Assembly (NCBI RefSeq): GCF_003202205.1
Contig: NZ_PDOG01000010.1
Location: 37,776 to 101,775 of the forward strand
Reading direction: 5' to 3'
Length of the DNA: 64,000 nt
Origin: Halomonas sp. LBP4
Lineage (GTDB): Bacteria; Pseudomonadota; Gammaproteobacteria; Pseudomonadales; Halomonadaceae
The translations under genes and the position numbers were made by a program. Positions 23,729 through 31,490 of the stretch are shown one piece after another (the first letter of the stretch is position 1; each line of letters begins with the position of its first letter). The notes beneath the pieces were generated by a model. That model worked only from the letters and a program-made list of their open reading frames with translations. It was not told where the DNA came from and made no database searches.

Positions 23729-23783
23729 TTGTCGGCCCCCCTGGACTACTGTATAAACGCACAAGACGTGTACGGATAGACAG
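23729..23783 (+). promoter_or_regulatory. recN promoter with two LexA (SOS) boxes
   Basis: A sigma-70 promoter TTGTCG-N17-TATAAA (23729-23757) is overlaid by CTGT-N8-ACAA (23749-23764), one mismatch from the LexA consensus CTGT-N8-ACAG. A second box GTGT-N8-ACAG lies at 23768-23783. Multiple SOS boxes upstream of recN are known in E. coli. LexA bound here would cover the -10 element and the transcription start. Confidence 0.85.
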
Positions 23784-23812
23784 TGGTTTCGGACGGGCCC
23801 CGGGGAGGCGTC

Positions 23813-25486
23813 ATGCTGACAGAGCTTGCCATTCGCGACTTCGCCATCGTCGATCACCTCGAGCTGGAGCTGGCCACCGGCATGACCGCCATCACCGGCG
23901 AGACCGGCGCCGGCAAGTCGATCCTGCTCGGCGCCCTGGGGCTCTGCCTGGGCGAGCGCGCCGATGCCGCCAGCGTGCGACACGGCCGCGAGCGCGCCGA
24001 CCTCTCGGCCCGCTTCGACATCCGCCAGTTGCCCGCGGCGCGAGCCTGGCTCGAGGAGCGCGAGCTGCCGGCGGACGACTGCCTGCTGCGCCGGGTGGTC
24101 ACCGCCGCGGGCCGCTCGAAGGCCTGGATCAACGGCCAGCCGGCCACGGTGGCCGACCTCCGAGCACTTGGCGAGCGGTTGATCGAGATCCATGGCCAGC
24201 ACGCCCACCAGGCGCTGCTGCGCGAGGAGACCCACCTGCGCCTGCTCGACGACTTCGCCGGCCAGCGCGAGGCCGTGGCGGCCCTGGGCGAGACCTTCCG
24301 CCGCTGGCAGGCGGCCCGGCGCCGGCTCAAGCGGCTGGCCGAGGACGGCGACGAGCTCCAGGCACGCCGCCAGCTGCTGCGCTACCAGGTCGAGGAACTC
24401 GATCAGCTGGCCCTGGCGGAGGACGAGCTCAAGGGCCTGGAAGCGGAGCAGGAGGAGCTCGCCCATGCCGAGGAGCGCCTGCGCGAGGCGCAGTTTGCCG
24501 CCGAGTGCTGCGACAACGACGAGGGCGGTGCCACGACCCTGCTGACCCAGGCGATCAACCGGCTCTCGGCGCTGCCCGGCAGTGACCGCGGCTCCCTGGC
24601 CGAGGCGCTGGCCATGCTGGGTGACGCCCGCATCCAGGTCGAGGAGGCGGCCCGCGAGCTCAACCACTTCGCCGGCACCACCGAGCTCGACCCGGAACGC
24701 CTGGCCTGGGTCGAGGAGCGCCTCGGCGAGGTGCACCGCATCGCCCGCAAGCACCACGTGATGCCCGAGGAGGTCGTCGCGCTGCACCGCCGACTGCAGG
24801 CGGAGCTCGAGGGGCTGGAGGGCGGCGAACAGGACCTGGAGACGCTCTCCGCCGAGGTCGACGCCCTGCGCGATGCCTGGCGCGAGCAGGCCCGCCGCGT
24901 GGGCGAGGCGCGGCGCCGGGCGGCCGAGCGCTTCGGCAAGGCGGTGCAGGAGCAGCTGGCCTTCCTGGCCATGGACAAGGCGCGCTTCGCGGTGGAGGTG
25001 GAAGCCCGCGACACCCCGGCCGCGGAAGGGCTCGAGGGGGTACGCTTCCTGATCAGCGCCAACCCCGGCCAGCCGCCGCGGCCGCTGGCCAAGGTCGCCT
25101 CGGGCGGCGAGCTGTCGCGTATCAGCCTGGCGATCCAGGTGGTGGCGGCACGCCACTCGACCATTCCCTGCCTGGTGTTCGACGAGGTGGACGTGGGGGT
25201 CTCGGGCGCCACCGCCGAGATCGTTGGCCAGCTGCTGCGCCGGCTGGGCGAGCAGGGCCAGGTGCTGACCGTCACCCACCTGCCCCAGGTGGCCGCCCAG
25301 GCCCACCACCACCTGCATATCGAGAAACGGGCGAAGCGCGACACCACCCTGACCCGCATGGCGCTGCTCGACGAGGCCGGCCGGGTCGGCGAGCTGGCGC
25401 GCATGCTGGGTGGCGTCAACCTCTCCGACCATACCCTGGCCCACGCCCGGGAGATGCTCGACGCCAGCCAGCGCGCCCATCACTGA
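23813..25486 (+). CDS. recN: DNA repair protein RecN
   Basis: SMC-like ATPase that acts in double-strand-break repair. The 557 residues have Walker A GETGAGKS (29-36), a central coiled coil (about 150-360), the signature region ASGGELSRISLAI and Walker B CLVFDEVDVGVSG. ATG 23813 follows GGGGAGG by five bases. It is divergent from grpE, and its promoter carries two SOS boxes, so DNA-damage induction is expected. Confidence 0.97.
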   Translation: MLTELAIRDFAIVDHLELELATGMTAITGETGAGKSILLGALGLCLGERADAASVRHGRERADLSARFDIRQLPAARAWLEERELPADDCLLRRVVTAAGRSKAWINGQPATVADLRALGERLIEIHGQHAHQALLREETHLRLLDDFAGQREAVAALGETFRRWQAARRRLKRLAEDGDELQARRQLLRYQVEELDQLALAEDELKGLEAEQEELAHAEERLREAQFAAECCDNDEGGATTLLTQAINRLSALPGSDRGSLAEALAMLGDARIQVEEAARELNHFAGTTELDPERLAWVEERLGEVHRIARKHHVMPEEVVALHRRLQAELEGLEGGEQDLETLSAEVDALRDAWREQARRVGEARRRAAERFGKAVQEQLAFLAMDKARFAVEVEARDTPAAEGLEGVRFLISANPGQPPRPLAKVASGGELSRISLAIQVVAARHSTIPCLVFDEVDVGVSGATAEIVGQLLRRLGEQGQVLTVTHLPQVAAQAHHHLHIEKRAKRDTTLTRMALLDEAGRVGELARMLGGVNLSDHTLAHAREMLDASQRAHH

Positions 25487-25521
25487 CCACGCCGCCCCGG
25501 GGCTCCCTCCCGGCGCCGGAA

Positions 25522-25558
25522 CGAACACGGCCCCGATCGATGACCGGGGCCGTGTTCG
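25522..25558. terminator. terminator-like hairpin between recN and fur
   Basis: A perfect 14-bp stem CGAACACGGCCCCG / CGGGGCCGTGTTCG with a 9-nt loop, between convergent recN and fur. It lacks a long T run, so it may be a weak terminator or only a stabilising hairpin. Confidence 0.55.
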
Positions 25559-25591
25559 TGTTCGGGGTGCTGCACTCAACGCCGCGTGCGA

Positions 25592-26041
25592 TCACTTCTT
25601 CGGATGGATGCCTTCCTGGCGGGTCGCCTTGGAGCCCTTGGGGCGCACATAGAGCACCAGCGCATGGTCGACGAGCTCGAAGCCATGCTCCTCGGCGATC
25701 TCCTGCTGGCGACGCTCGATGGTCTCGTCGAAGAATTCGATGATCTCGCCGCTCTCGAGGCAGACCATGTGGTCGTGATGCTCTTCCTGGGAGAGCTCGA
25801 ACAGCGCGTGGCCGCCATCGAAGTTGTGGCGAATCACCAGGCCGGCCGATTCGAACTGGGTGAGCACGCGGTAGACGGTGGCCAGGCCCACGTCCTCACC
25901 GGCCTCCAGCAACGCCTTGTAGACGTCCTCGGCACTCAGGTGGTGCTGTCCCGGGGCATTCTCCAGGATCTGCAGTATCTTCACGCGCGGCAGGGTCACC
26001 TTCAGACCGGCCTTGCGTAGTTCATGGTTCTGGTCGGCCAT
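25592..26041 (-). CDS. fur: ferric uptake regulator Fur
   Basis: Iron-responsive repressor. The 149 residues have the winged-helix domain (LKVTLPRVKILQILE; GLATVYRVLTQFESAGLV) and the HHDHMVCLESGEIIEF metal-binding segment. ATG 26041 gives the standard MADQNHELRKAGLKVT start. It is divergent from bamE, as in many Pseudomonas and Halomonas genomes. Its target may include the siderophore ABC operon at 14.5-17.5 kb. It lacks the CxxC pair near the C-terminus found in E. coli Fur. Confidence 0.97.
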   Translation of the reverse strand: MADQNHELRKAGLKVTLPRVKILQILENAPGQHHLSAEDVYKALLEAGEDVGLATVYRVLTQFESAGLVIRHNFDGGHALFELSQEEHHDHMVCLESGEIIEFFDETIERRQQEIAEEHGFELVDHALVLYVRPKGSKATRQEGIHPKK

Positions 26042-26113
26042 GGTCGCTCTTCGCAGTATCGGGTAGGGTCGGGTATGATCGACCGAATCCACGATAGTGA
26101 ATAACAGGCGAAA

Positions 26114-26563
26114 ATGCAAAAGTTGACTGGAATCGTCACCCTTTCGGCCATCCTGCTGCTGAGCAGCGGCTGCAGCTACTTCGGCGTCTACAAGCGCGAC
26201 ATCCCCCAGGGCAACCTGGTGACGGCCGAGATGGTCGAGCAGCTCCAGCCCGGCATGAGCCGCGAGCAGGTGGTCCGCGTGATGGGTCGTCCGCTGCTGG
26301 AGGCCCCCTTCGATGCCAACCAGTGGGACTACGTCTTCCGCCTCGACGAGGCCTATGGGGGCGTGGACAGCCGCCGGGTCACCCTGACCTTTGCCGGCGA
26401 CCGCCTGGCCAATATCGAGCGCGAGGGTGACCTCAGTGGCGATATCGAGCTACGCTCCGTCGAGGGCGCCGCCCCGCTGGAGGCCATGCCGGCGCCGCAG
26501 CCGCAACCCCAGCAGGAGGCCGGCGGCCCCCTGCCCCCGGGCGGCGCGCCTTTCGCCCCCTGA
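26114..26563 (+). CDS. bamE: outer membrane assembly lipoprotein BamE (OmlA)
   Basis: Small lipoprotein of the BAM complex that inserts beta-barrel proteins into the outer membrane. The 149 residues have a lipoprotein signal with lipobox LSSGC (Cys20), then the SmpA/OmlA domain (LVTAEMVEQLQPGMSREQV, VRVMGRPLL, WDYVFRLDE). The C-terminus is a Pro/Gln-rich extension of about 35 residues beyond the E. coli protein. It is divergent from fur and convergent with ratB. Confidence 0.95.
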   Translation: MQKLTGIVTLSAILLLSSGCSYFGVYKRDIPQGNLVTAEMVEQLQPGMSREQVVRVMGRPLLEAPFDANQWDYVFRLDEAYGGVDSRRVTLTFAGDRLANIEREGDLSGDIELRSVEGAAPLEAMPAPQPQPQQEAGGPLPPGGAPFAP

Positions 26564-26577
26564 TCCGTAGTCGACAC

Positions 26578-26618
26578 CTGACGCCCCGGCGCCGAGCCTC
26601 CTCGGCCCGGGGCGTCAG
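26578..26618. terminator. long GC-rich hairpin between bamE and ratB
   Basis: Outer arms CTGACGCCCCGG / CCGGGGCGTCAG (12 bp) and inner arms GCCGAG / CTCGGC (6 bp), with a 1-nt bulge and a 4-nt loop. It overlaps the ratB stop codon and starts 15 nt after bamE. There is no T run, so termination is plausible but not certain. Confidence 0.55.
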
Positions 26619-26917
26619 CGCTTGGTGCGGGCACGTTCGGCACGCGCCGCCTTGGGGTCGATCACCAGCGGCCGATAGACCTCGACGCGATCACCGGCCC
26701 GCAGCACCTGGTGGTCGGGGTCGCGCAGCGGCTTGCCGAAGATCCCCAGGTCCGCCTCGCCGAAGGTCGAAGGCGGCAGCTCGGGGAACAGCGTCTCCAG
26801 CCCGGCGAGCCGGACGGCCTGGCGGGCCGTGGTGCCCTCCGGGACGGCGAGGGTGACGATGCGCTGCCGCTCCGGCAGGGCGAAGGCCACCTCGACCTCG
26901 ATCTCAGTAGCGGCCAT
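26615..26917 (-). CDS. ratB: RnfH/RatB family ubiquitin-like protein
   Basis: About 100 residues of the RnfH (UPF0125) family, a beta-grasp fold of uncertain function that is usually encoded beside ratA. IEVEVAFALPERQ near the start and GDRVEVYRPLVIDPK near the end are the family landmarks. I choose ATG 26917 by alignment with E. coli RnfH; it overlaps the ratA stop by 14 nt. No clear ribosome site is seen, so coupling to ratA is likely. Confidence 0.88.
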   Translation of the reverse strand: MAATEIEVEVAFALPERQRIVTLAVPEGTTARQAVRLAGLETLFPELPPSTFGEADLGIFGKPLRDPDHQVLRAGDRVEVYRPLVIDPKAARAERARTKR

Positions 26918-27341
26918 AGATGTCATCGGCACGGCGGGTGAAGGAGTCGACGAGTTGCCCGGCCACCTGCTGGAAGAGCCTGCCGAAGGCCATGCCCAGC
27001 AGGCGGCTGGCGAACTCGAACTCCATCTCCAGGCTCACCTTGCAGGCATTCTCGCCCATGGGGGTGAACAGCCAGCGACCGCGCAGCCGCTTGAAGGGGC
27101 CGCTGACCAGCGACATCTCGATGCGGTCGGGCTCGATCAGGTCGTTACGGGTGGCGATGCTCTGCTCAATGCCGGCCCGCCCCAGGGTCATCTCGCCGAT
27201 CAGGTGGGAGTCGTCGCGCTCGATCAGCCGCGCGCGCCGGCACCCGGGCAGGAACTCCGGATAACGCTCGAAGTCGTTGACCAGGTCGAACATCTCCTGA
27301 GGGGTGTGCCGCACCATGGCGGACCGATTGACCGTTGGCAT
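26904..27341 (-). CDS. ratA: RatA / COQ10-type START-domain protein
   Basis: 145 residues with the polyketide cyclase/START fold: VRHTPQEMFDLVNDFERYPEF near the start and FGRLFQQVAGQLVDSFTRRA at the end. RatA of E. coli was described as a toxin that blocks 70S formation; the same family also includes ubiquinone-binding COQ10 proteins, so the role is open. ATG 27341 follows GGAGA by five bases. It is divergent from smpB in the conserved ratB-ratA/smpB arrangement. Confidence 0.9.
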   Translation of the reverse strand: MPTVNRSAMVRHTPQEMFDLVNDFERYPEFLPGCRRARLIERDDSHLIGEMTLGRAGIEQSIATRNDLIEPDRIEMSLVSGPFKRLRGRWLFTPMGENACKVSLEMEFEFASRLLGMAFGRLFQQVAGQLVDSFTRRADDIYGRY

Positions 27342-27468
27342 TGAGCTCTCCGCTGACTTCACAGTGCCCAGGGCGTATCATGAGCCGTTATTTCGGGCCT
27401 TGAATGGTATCACGCTTCCCCCCATGTCGGAGGGGAGCCGCCATCGGCAGAACACGACACGAGGTTTC

Positions 27469-27960
27469 ATGGCCAACAAGAAAGGCAAGGGCAAGGGGCC
27501 CGGCAGCAACGTCATCGCCTTGAACAAGAAGGCGCGCTTCGAGTACCACATCGACGAGACCTTCGAGGCCGGCCTGGTGCTGGCCGGCTGGGAAGTGAAG
27601 AGCCTGCGCGCCGGCAAGGCGCAGCTGACGGACACCTACATCCTGATCAAGGATGGCGAGGCCTGGCTGCTGGGCAGCCATATCATGCCGCTCAACACCG
27701 CCAGCACCCACGAGGTGGCCGACCCCACCCGCACCCGCAAGCTGCTGCTGCACCGCAAGGAGATCGCCCGGGTCTTCTCGCGGACCCAGGACAAGGGGCA
27801 CACCTGCGTGCCGCTCAAGCTCTACTGGAAGGGCAACCGGGTGAAGTGCGAGCTGGCGCTGGTGACCGGCAAGAAGCTGCACGACAAGCGGGCCACCGAG
27901 AAGGACCGCGACTGGCAGCGGCAGAAGGGACGCATCATGCGGGAACAAAACAAGGCCTGA
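27469..27960 (+). CDS. smpB: tmRNA-binding protein SmpB
   Basis: SmpB binds tmRNA and brings it to stalled ribosomes. The 163 residues have the central OB-fold landmarks (NKKARFEYHIDETFEAGLVL, GWEVKSLRAGKAQL) and the basic C-terminal tail DKRATEKDRDWQRQKGRIMR that enters the empty mRNA channel. The MANKKGKGKG start at 27469 is chosen; the frame extends further upstream without family sequence. It lies 40 nt upstream of ssrA, its RNA partner. Confidence 0.97.
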   Translation: MANKKGKGKGPGSNVIALNKKARFEYHIDETFEAGLVLAGWEVKSLRAGKAQLTDTYILIKDGEAWLLGSHIMPLNTASTHEVADPTRTRKLLLHRKEIARVFSRTQDKGHTCVPLKLYWKGNRVKCELALVTGKKLHDKRATEKDRDWQRQKGRIMREQNKA

Positions 27961-28000
27961 GGTATCACAGTACGGCACATCCTGATAGGATGGGCGTTAC

Positions 28001-28381
28001 GGGGGCGACATGGTTTCGACGCTGGTGACAACCCCTGCGGTGCATGCCGAGAGCGTGATGTATCTCGTAAATCCAACATCACGACTAAATAGTCGCAAAC
28101 GACGACAACTACGCTCAGGGCGCGCTGGCAGCTTAAACGCTGTTAGCTTCTAGCCCGGCCCGAACGCGATGTGCCCATTCATCGCCGACGGGATATGAGC
28201 CAAGACTGATGGGATCGCGGTTGGTGGTGTCCTCTCGCCAATCGCTAAACTTGACGAGGAATCGCGTTGCTGGATCCTGCCCGTCGGAGCCAGTAGCGTT
28301 AAAGCAAAAGACGGACCTAAGCATGTAGAGCCAATGGGCGAGTGCCGGCGGACGCGGGTTCGATCCCCGCCGCCTCCACCA
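28001..28381 (+). ncRNA. ssrA: transfer-messenger RNA (tmRNA)
   Basis: About 381 nt. The 5' end GGGGGCGACATGG pairs with the 3' CGCCTCC (28371-28377) to form the acceptor stem, followed by ACCA, and the T-arm GGGTTCGATCCCC precedes it. The mRNA-like part starts at GCA 28095 and encodes a 13-residue tag. CCA is encoded in the DNA. It lies directly after smpB. Its 3' end is a common integration site, but no integrase follows here. Confidence 0.97.
28095..28136 (+). other. tmRNA proteolysis tag reading frame
   Basis: Resume codon GCA, then codons reading ANDDNYAQGALAA and TAA. With the alanine charged on tmRNA the tag is AANDDNYAQGALAA. The ALAA end is the ClpXP/ClpAP/FtsH degradation signal; the QG insert makes it longer than the ANDENYALAA-type tags of enterics. 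Confidence 0.93.
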
Positions 28382-28397
28382 ATCAAGCAAGCGAATC

Positions 28398-28419
28398 AAG
28401 CACCTACGGGTGCTTTTTT
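28398..28419 (+). terminator. ssrA intrinsic terminator
   Basis: AAGCACC / GGTGCTT stem with a 4-nt loop followed by a T-rich tract, about 17 nt after the tmRNA CCA end. The next 290 nt (28420-28709) contain no gene I can support; they precede the carboxynorspermidine dehydrogenase gene and presumably hold its promoter, which I could not place. Confidence 0.85.
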
Positions 28420-28709
28420 CGTTTCTGGACACAACCCTGCAATCCTCCTGCGCCCGGTGTCCGGCGCTCACGGAAGCCGCTCGCCGTGGGGAGCCTCCAC
28501 TCCGCGGCCACTCCCCCTCGACCTTCGCCTCACCCTTGACGCGAAAAGCACTTGATACCAGCCTCAGGGGAAGCCATTATCAGCGCCCACTCGCCGGCCC
28601 AGGCGAGCGTGAGACCGGGGTGGCATCGGGTCCGGACGCGCCGAGGCGCTCCAATTACCGATAAGACCCTACCATTGTTGATATTTTCCCGATCTGGATT
28701 CGATACCCC

Positions 28710-29909
28710 ATGAGCAAAGTCCTGATTGTCGGCGCCGGCGGCGTCGGTGGCGTCGTCACCCACAAGTGTGCCCAGCATCCCGAGGTCTTCAGCGAGATCA
28801 TGCTGGCCAGCCGCAACGAAGCGAAGTGCAAGGCGATCGCGGCCCAGCTGGACCGTCCCATCCAGACGGCCCGGGTGGATGCCGATGACGTCGAGGCGCT
28901 GGTCGCACTGATCGAGTCGTTCCAGCCGGACGTGCTGATCCACGTGGCCTTGCCCTATCAGGACCTGACCATCATGGAGGCGTGCCTGCGCACCGGCGTG
29001 CCCTATCTCGACACCGCCAACTACGAGCACCCCGACGAGGCCAAGTTCGAGTACAAGGAGCAGTGGGCCTTCCAGGAGCGCTACGCCCGCGCCGGCAACA
29101 TGGCCACCCTGGGCTGCGGTTTCGACCCGGGCATGACCAACATCTACTGCGCCTATGGCCAGAAGAACCTGTTCGACGAGATCCACCGGATCGACATCCT
29201 GGATGCCAACGGCGGCGACCACGGCTACCCCTTCGCCACCAACTTCAACCCCGAGATCAACATTCGCGAGATCACCGCGAATGGCCGCTACTGGGAGAAG
29301 GGCGAGTGGAAGGAGACCGCGCCCCTGGCGGAGAAGCGCACCTTCGACTTCGACGGCATCGGCGAGAAGGACCTCTACCTGCTCTACCACGAGGAGCTCG
29401 AGTCTCTCAGCCAGAACATCAAGGGCTTGGAGCGCATCCGCTTCTGGATGACCTTCTCCGAGAAGTACATCACCCACCTCAAGGTGCTGGAGAACGTCGG
29501 CATGACGCGCATCGAGCCGATCGAGGTGGAAGGGTGCAAGATCGCCCCGCTGCAGTTCCTCAAGGCGGTGCTGCCCGACCCGGCGTCGCTCGGGCCGCGC
29601 ACCAAGGGCAAGACCAACATCGGCGTGATCCTCGACGGCATCAAGGACGGCAAGCGGCGCAAGGTGCACATCTACAACATCTGCGACCACCAGAAGTGCT
29701 ATGAGGAGGTCAAGTCCCAGGCGATCTCCTACACCACCGGCGTGCCGGCGGTGACCGGCGCCATGCTGATGCTCCAGGGCATCTGGAAGGGCGAGGGCGT
29801 GTTCAACGTCGAGCAGCTCGACCCGGACCCCTTCATGGAGCGTATCGGCGACATGGGCCTGCCGTGGCAGATGGTAGAACTCGACCCCGACGCCGACCCG
29901 CTGGCCTGA
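28710..29909 (+). CDS. carboxynorspermidine / carboxyspermidine dehydrogenase (saccharopine dehydrogenase family)
   Basis: 399 residues with a Rossmann start (VLIVGAGGVGGVV) and the CANSDH features LDTANYEHPDEAKFEYKEQW and LGCGFDPGMTN. The enzyme reductively condenses aspartate semialdehyde with putrescine or diaminopropane, giving carboxyspermidine or carboxynorspermidine, an alternative spermidine route independent of S-adenosylmethionine. It lies six bases upstream of nspC, the next enzyme, which strongly supports the assignment. No good ribosome site is visible before the ATG. Confidence 0.92.
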   Translation: MSKVLIVGAGGVGGVVTHKCAQHPEVFSEIMLASRNEAKCKAIAAQLDRPIQTARVDADDVEALVALIESFQPDVLIHVALPYQDLTIMEACLRTGVPYLDTANYEHPDEAKFEYKEQWAFQERYARAGNMATLGCGFDPGMTNIYCAYGQKNLFDEIHRIDILDANGGDHGYPFATNFNPEINIREITANGRYWEKGEWKETAPLAEKRTFDFDGIGEKDLYLLYHEELESLSQNIKGLERIRFWMTFSEKYITHLKVLENVGMTRIEPIEVEGCKIAPLQFLKAVLPDPASLGPRTKGKTNIGVILDGIKDGKRRKVHIYNICDHQKCYEEVKSQAISYTTGVPAVTGAMLMLQGIWKGEGVFNVEQLDPDPFMERIGDMGLPWQMVELDPDADPLA

Positions 29910-29915
29910 TCCACG

Positions 29916-31073
29916 ATGGCAGAACCGACCTATCCGTTCGACATCCACGCCTGCCCCTCGCCGGCCTACGTGGTGGATGACGCCCTGCTGCGCCGCAACC
30001 TGGACCTGCTCGGCGAGGTCCAGGAGCGCAGCGGTGCCCGCATCCTGCTGGCCCTGAAGGGCTTCGCCATGTGGGACTGCTTCCCCATGATCCGCGAGTA
30101 CCTGATGGGCACCACCTCCAGTGGCCAGGACGAGGCGCGCCTGGGGGCGGAGACCTTCGGCGGCGAGGTGCATGTCTACTCGCCGGCCTTCACCGAGCCG
30201 GAGATGGAGGTGGTGCTGCGCTACGCGGACCACCTGAGCTTCAACTCGCCGGGGCAGTGGCGGCGCTTCCGCAGCCGGATCGCGGGGGCGCCGCGCCGGG
30301 TCTCCTGCGGGCTGCGAGTCAATCCGGAGCACTCCACCGGCGCGGTACCGCTCTACGACCCCTGCGCCCCGGGCTCGCGACTCGGCACCCGGGCCGTGGA
30401 CCTCAGGCCGGATGACCTCGAGGGCCTCGAGGGGCTGCACTTCCACACCCTGTGCGAGCAGAACAGCGACGCCTTCGAGGAGACCCTCGCGGCGTTCGAG
30501 GCCCAGTTCGGCCGCTATCTGCCCGCCATGAAGTGGATGAACTTCGGCGGCGGGCACCATATCACCCGCTCGGACTATGACGTGGAGCGGCTGGTGCGGG
30601 TGGTTCGCGACTTCCGTGCTCGCTACCCGCACCTCACGGTTTACCTGGAGCCCGGCGAGGCCATCGCCCTGAACACCGGCTACCTGGTGTGCACGGTGCT
30701 GGACATCGTCGAGAACGGCGGCCCCATCGCCATCCTCGACACCTCGGCCACGGCCCATATGCCGGACGTGCTGGAGATGCCCTACCGACCGGAGATCATC
30801 GGCGCCGGCGAGCCCGGCGAGAAGGCCCACACCTATCGGCTGGGCGGCCTGACCTGCCTCGCCGGCGACGTGGTGGGCGAGTACTCCTTCGATGCCCCCC
30901 TGCAGATCGGCGACCGGCTGGTGTTCACCGACATGGCCCACTACACCATGGTCAAGACCACCACCTTCAACGGCATCCGCCTGCCGTCGATCTGCCGGAT
31001 CGACGAGGCGAGCCGCCAGGTGCGCACGGTGAAGACCTTCGGGTATGTGGACTATATGCAGCGGCTTAGCTGA
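29916..31073 (+). CDS. nspC: carboxynorspermidine decarboxylase
   Basis: 385-residue PLP-dependent alanine-racemase-fold decarboxylase. The PLP lysine is in LALKGFAMWD, and the HFHTLCEQ and NFGGGHHITR segments are family landmarks. It decarboxylates carboxy(nor)spermidine to (nor)spermidine, completing the pathway started by the upstream gene. It is followed by an intrinsic terminator, so the two genes form a two-gene operon. Confidence 0.94.
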   Translation: MAEPTYPFDIHACPSPAYVVDDALLRRNLDLLGEVQERSGARILLALKGFAMWDCFPMIREYLMGTTSSGQDEARLGAETFGGEVHVYSPAFTEPEMEVVLRYADHLSFNSPGQWRRFRSRIAGAPRRVSCGLRVNPEHSTGAVPLYDPCAPGSRLGTRAVDLRPDDLEGLEGLHFHTLCEQNSDAFEETLAAFEAQFGRYLPAMKWMNFGGGHHITRSDYDVERLVRVVRDFRARYPHLTVYLEPGEAIALNTGYLVCTVLDIVENGGPIAILDTSATAHMPDVLEMPYRPEIIGAGEPGEKAHTYRLGGLTCLAGDVVGEYSFDAPLQIGDRLVFTDMAHYTMVKTTTFNGIRLPSICRIDEASRQVRTVKTFGYVDYMQRLS

Positions 31074-31137
31074 TACGGCCCTCGCTGCTGTCCGGACGGC
31101 TGCCGCCATGCCCCATGGCAAGGCCGGCCGGACACCC

Positions 31138-31160
31138 AAGGCACCCCCGGGTGCCTTTTT
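31138..31160 (+). terminator. intrinsic terminator after nspC
   Basis: GGCACCC / GGGTGCC stem with a 2-nt centre, flanked by AA and a run of five T. It is about 65 nt downstream of the nspC stop. Confidence 0.88.
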
Positions 31161-31162
31161 CA

Positions 31163-31390
31163 TCTCTGCCCCCGGCGCGGCTCGAGCCGCTGGCCGAATC
31201 GCTGACCGCCGACTATGGGGTAAAGCGCCGGGACGACCTGACGCTGCTCACGGTGCGCCACCCCGAGAAGCCGCTGCTGGACGCCCTCGCCAAGGACCGC
31301 GAGATCCTCGTCGAGCGGCACAACCGTGACACGGCGCGGCGGCTGTTTAGAAGCGCCCAGTGCCCCGAGACCTGGCATATCCCTTCCTAA
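31163..31390 (+). pseudogene. possible remnant of an aspartokinase C-terminus
   Basis: An open frame right after the nspC terminator reads TADYGVKRRDDLTLLTVRH and then DREILVERHNRDTARRLF. The LTVRH and E-R-x-x-R-x-T spacing recall the C-terminal ACT region of ectoine-type aspartokinases, judged from memory. There is no kinase domain, no ribosome site and no plausible start after the terminator. It could be a chance frame. The rest of the 31074-31490 gap shows only the nspC terminator. Confidence 0.3.
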
Positions 31391-31490
31391 GGCCCGGCGC
31401 CTTCGCCAAAGGTGCGAGTGCCGCACAAGCGGGCGTATGCGAAGGTAAGGGGCAGATAGCGCTAGTGACTAGCCGCCAGGAACCCAGCCC

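Noticed and set aside
28382..28709. Possible integration site after the tmRNA 3' end
   Set aside because: No integrase gene and no second copy of the tmRNA 3' end was seen, so there is no island here.
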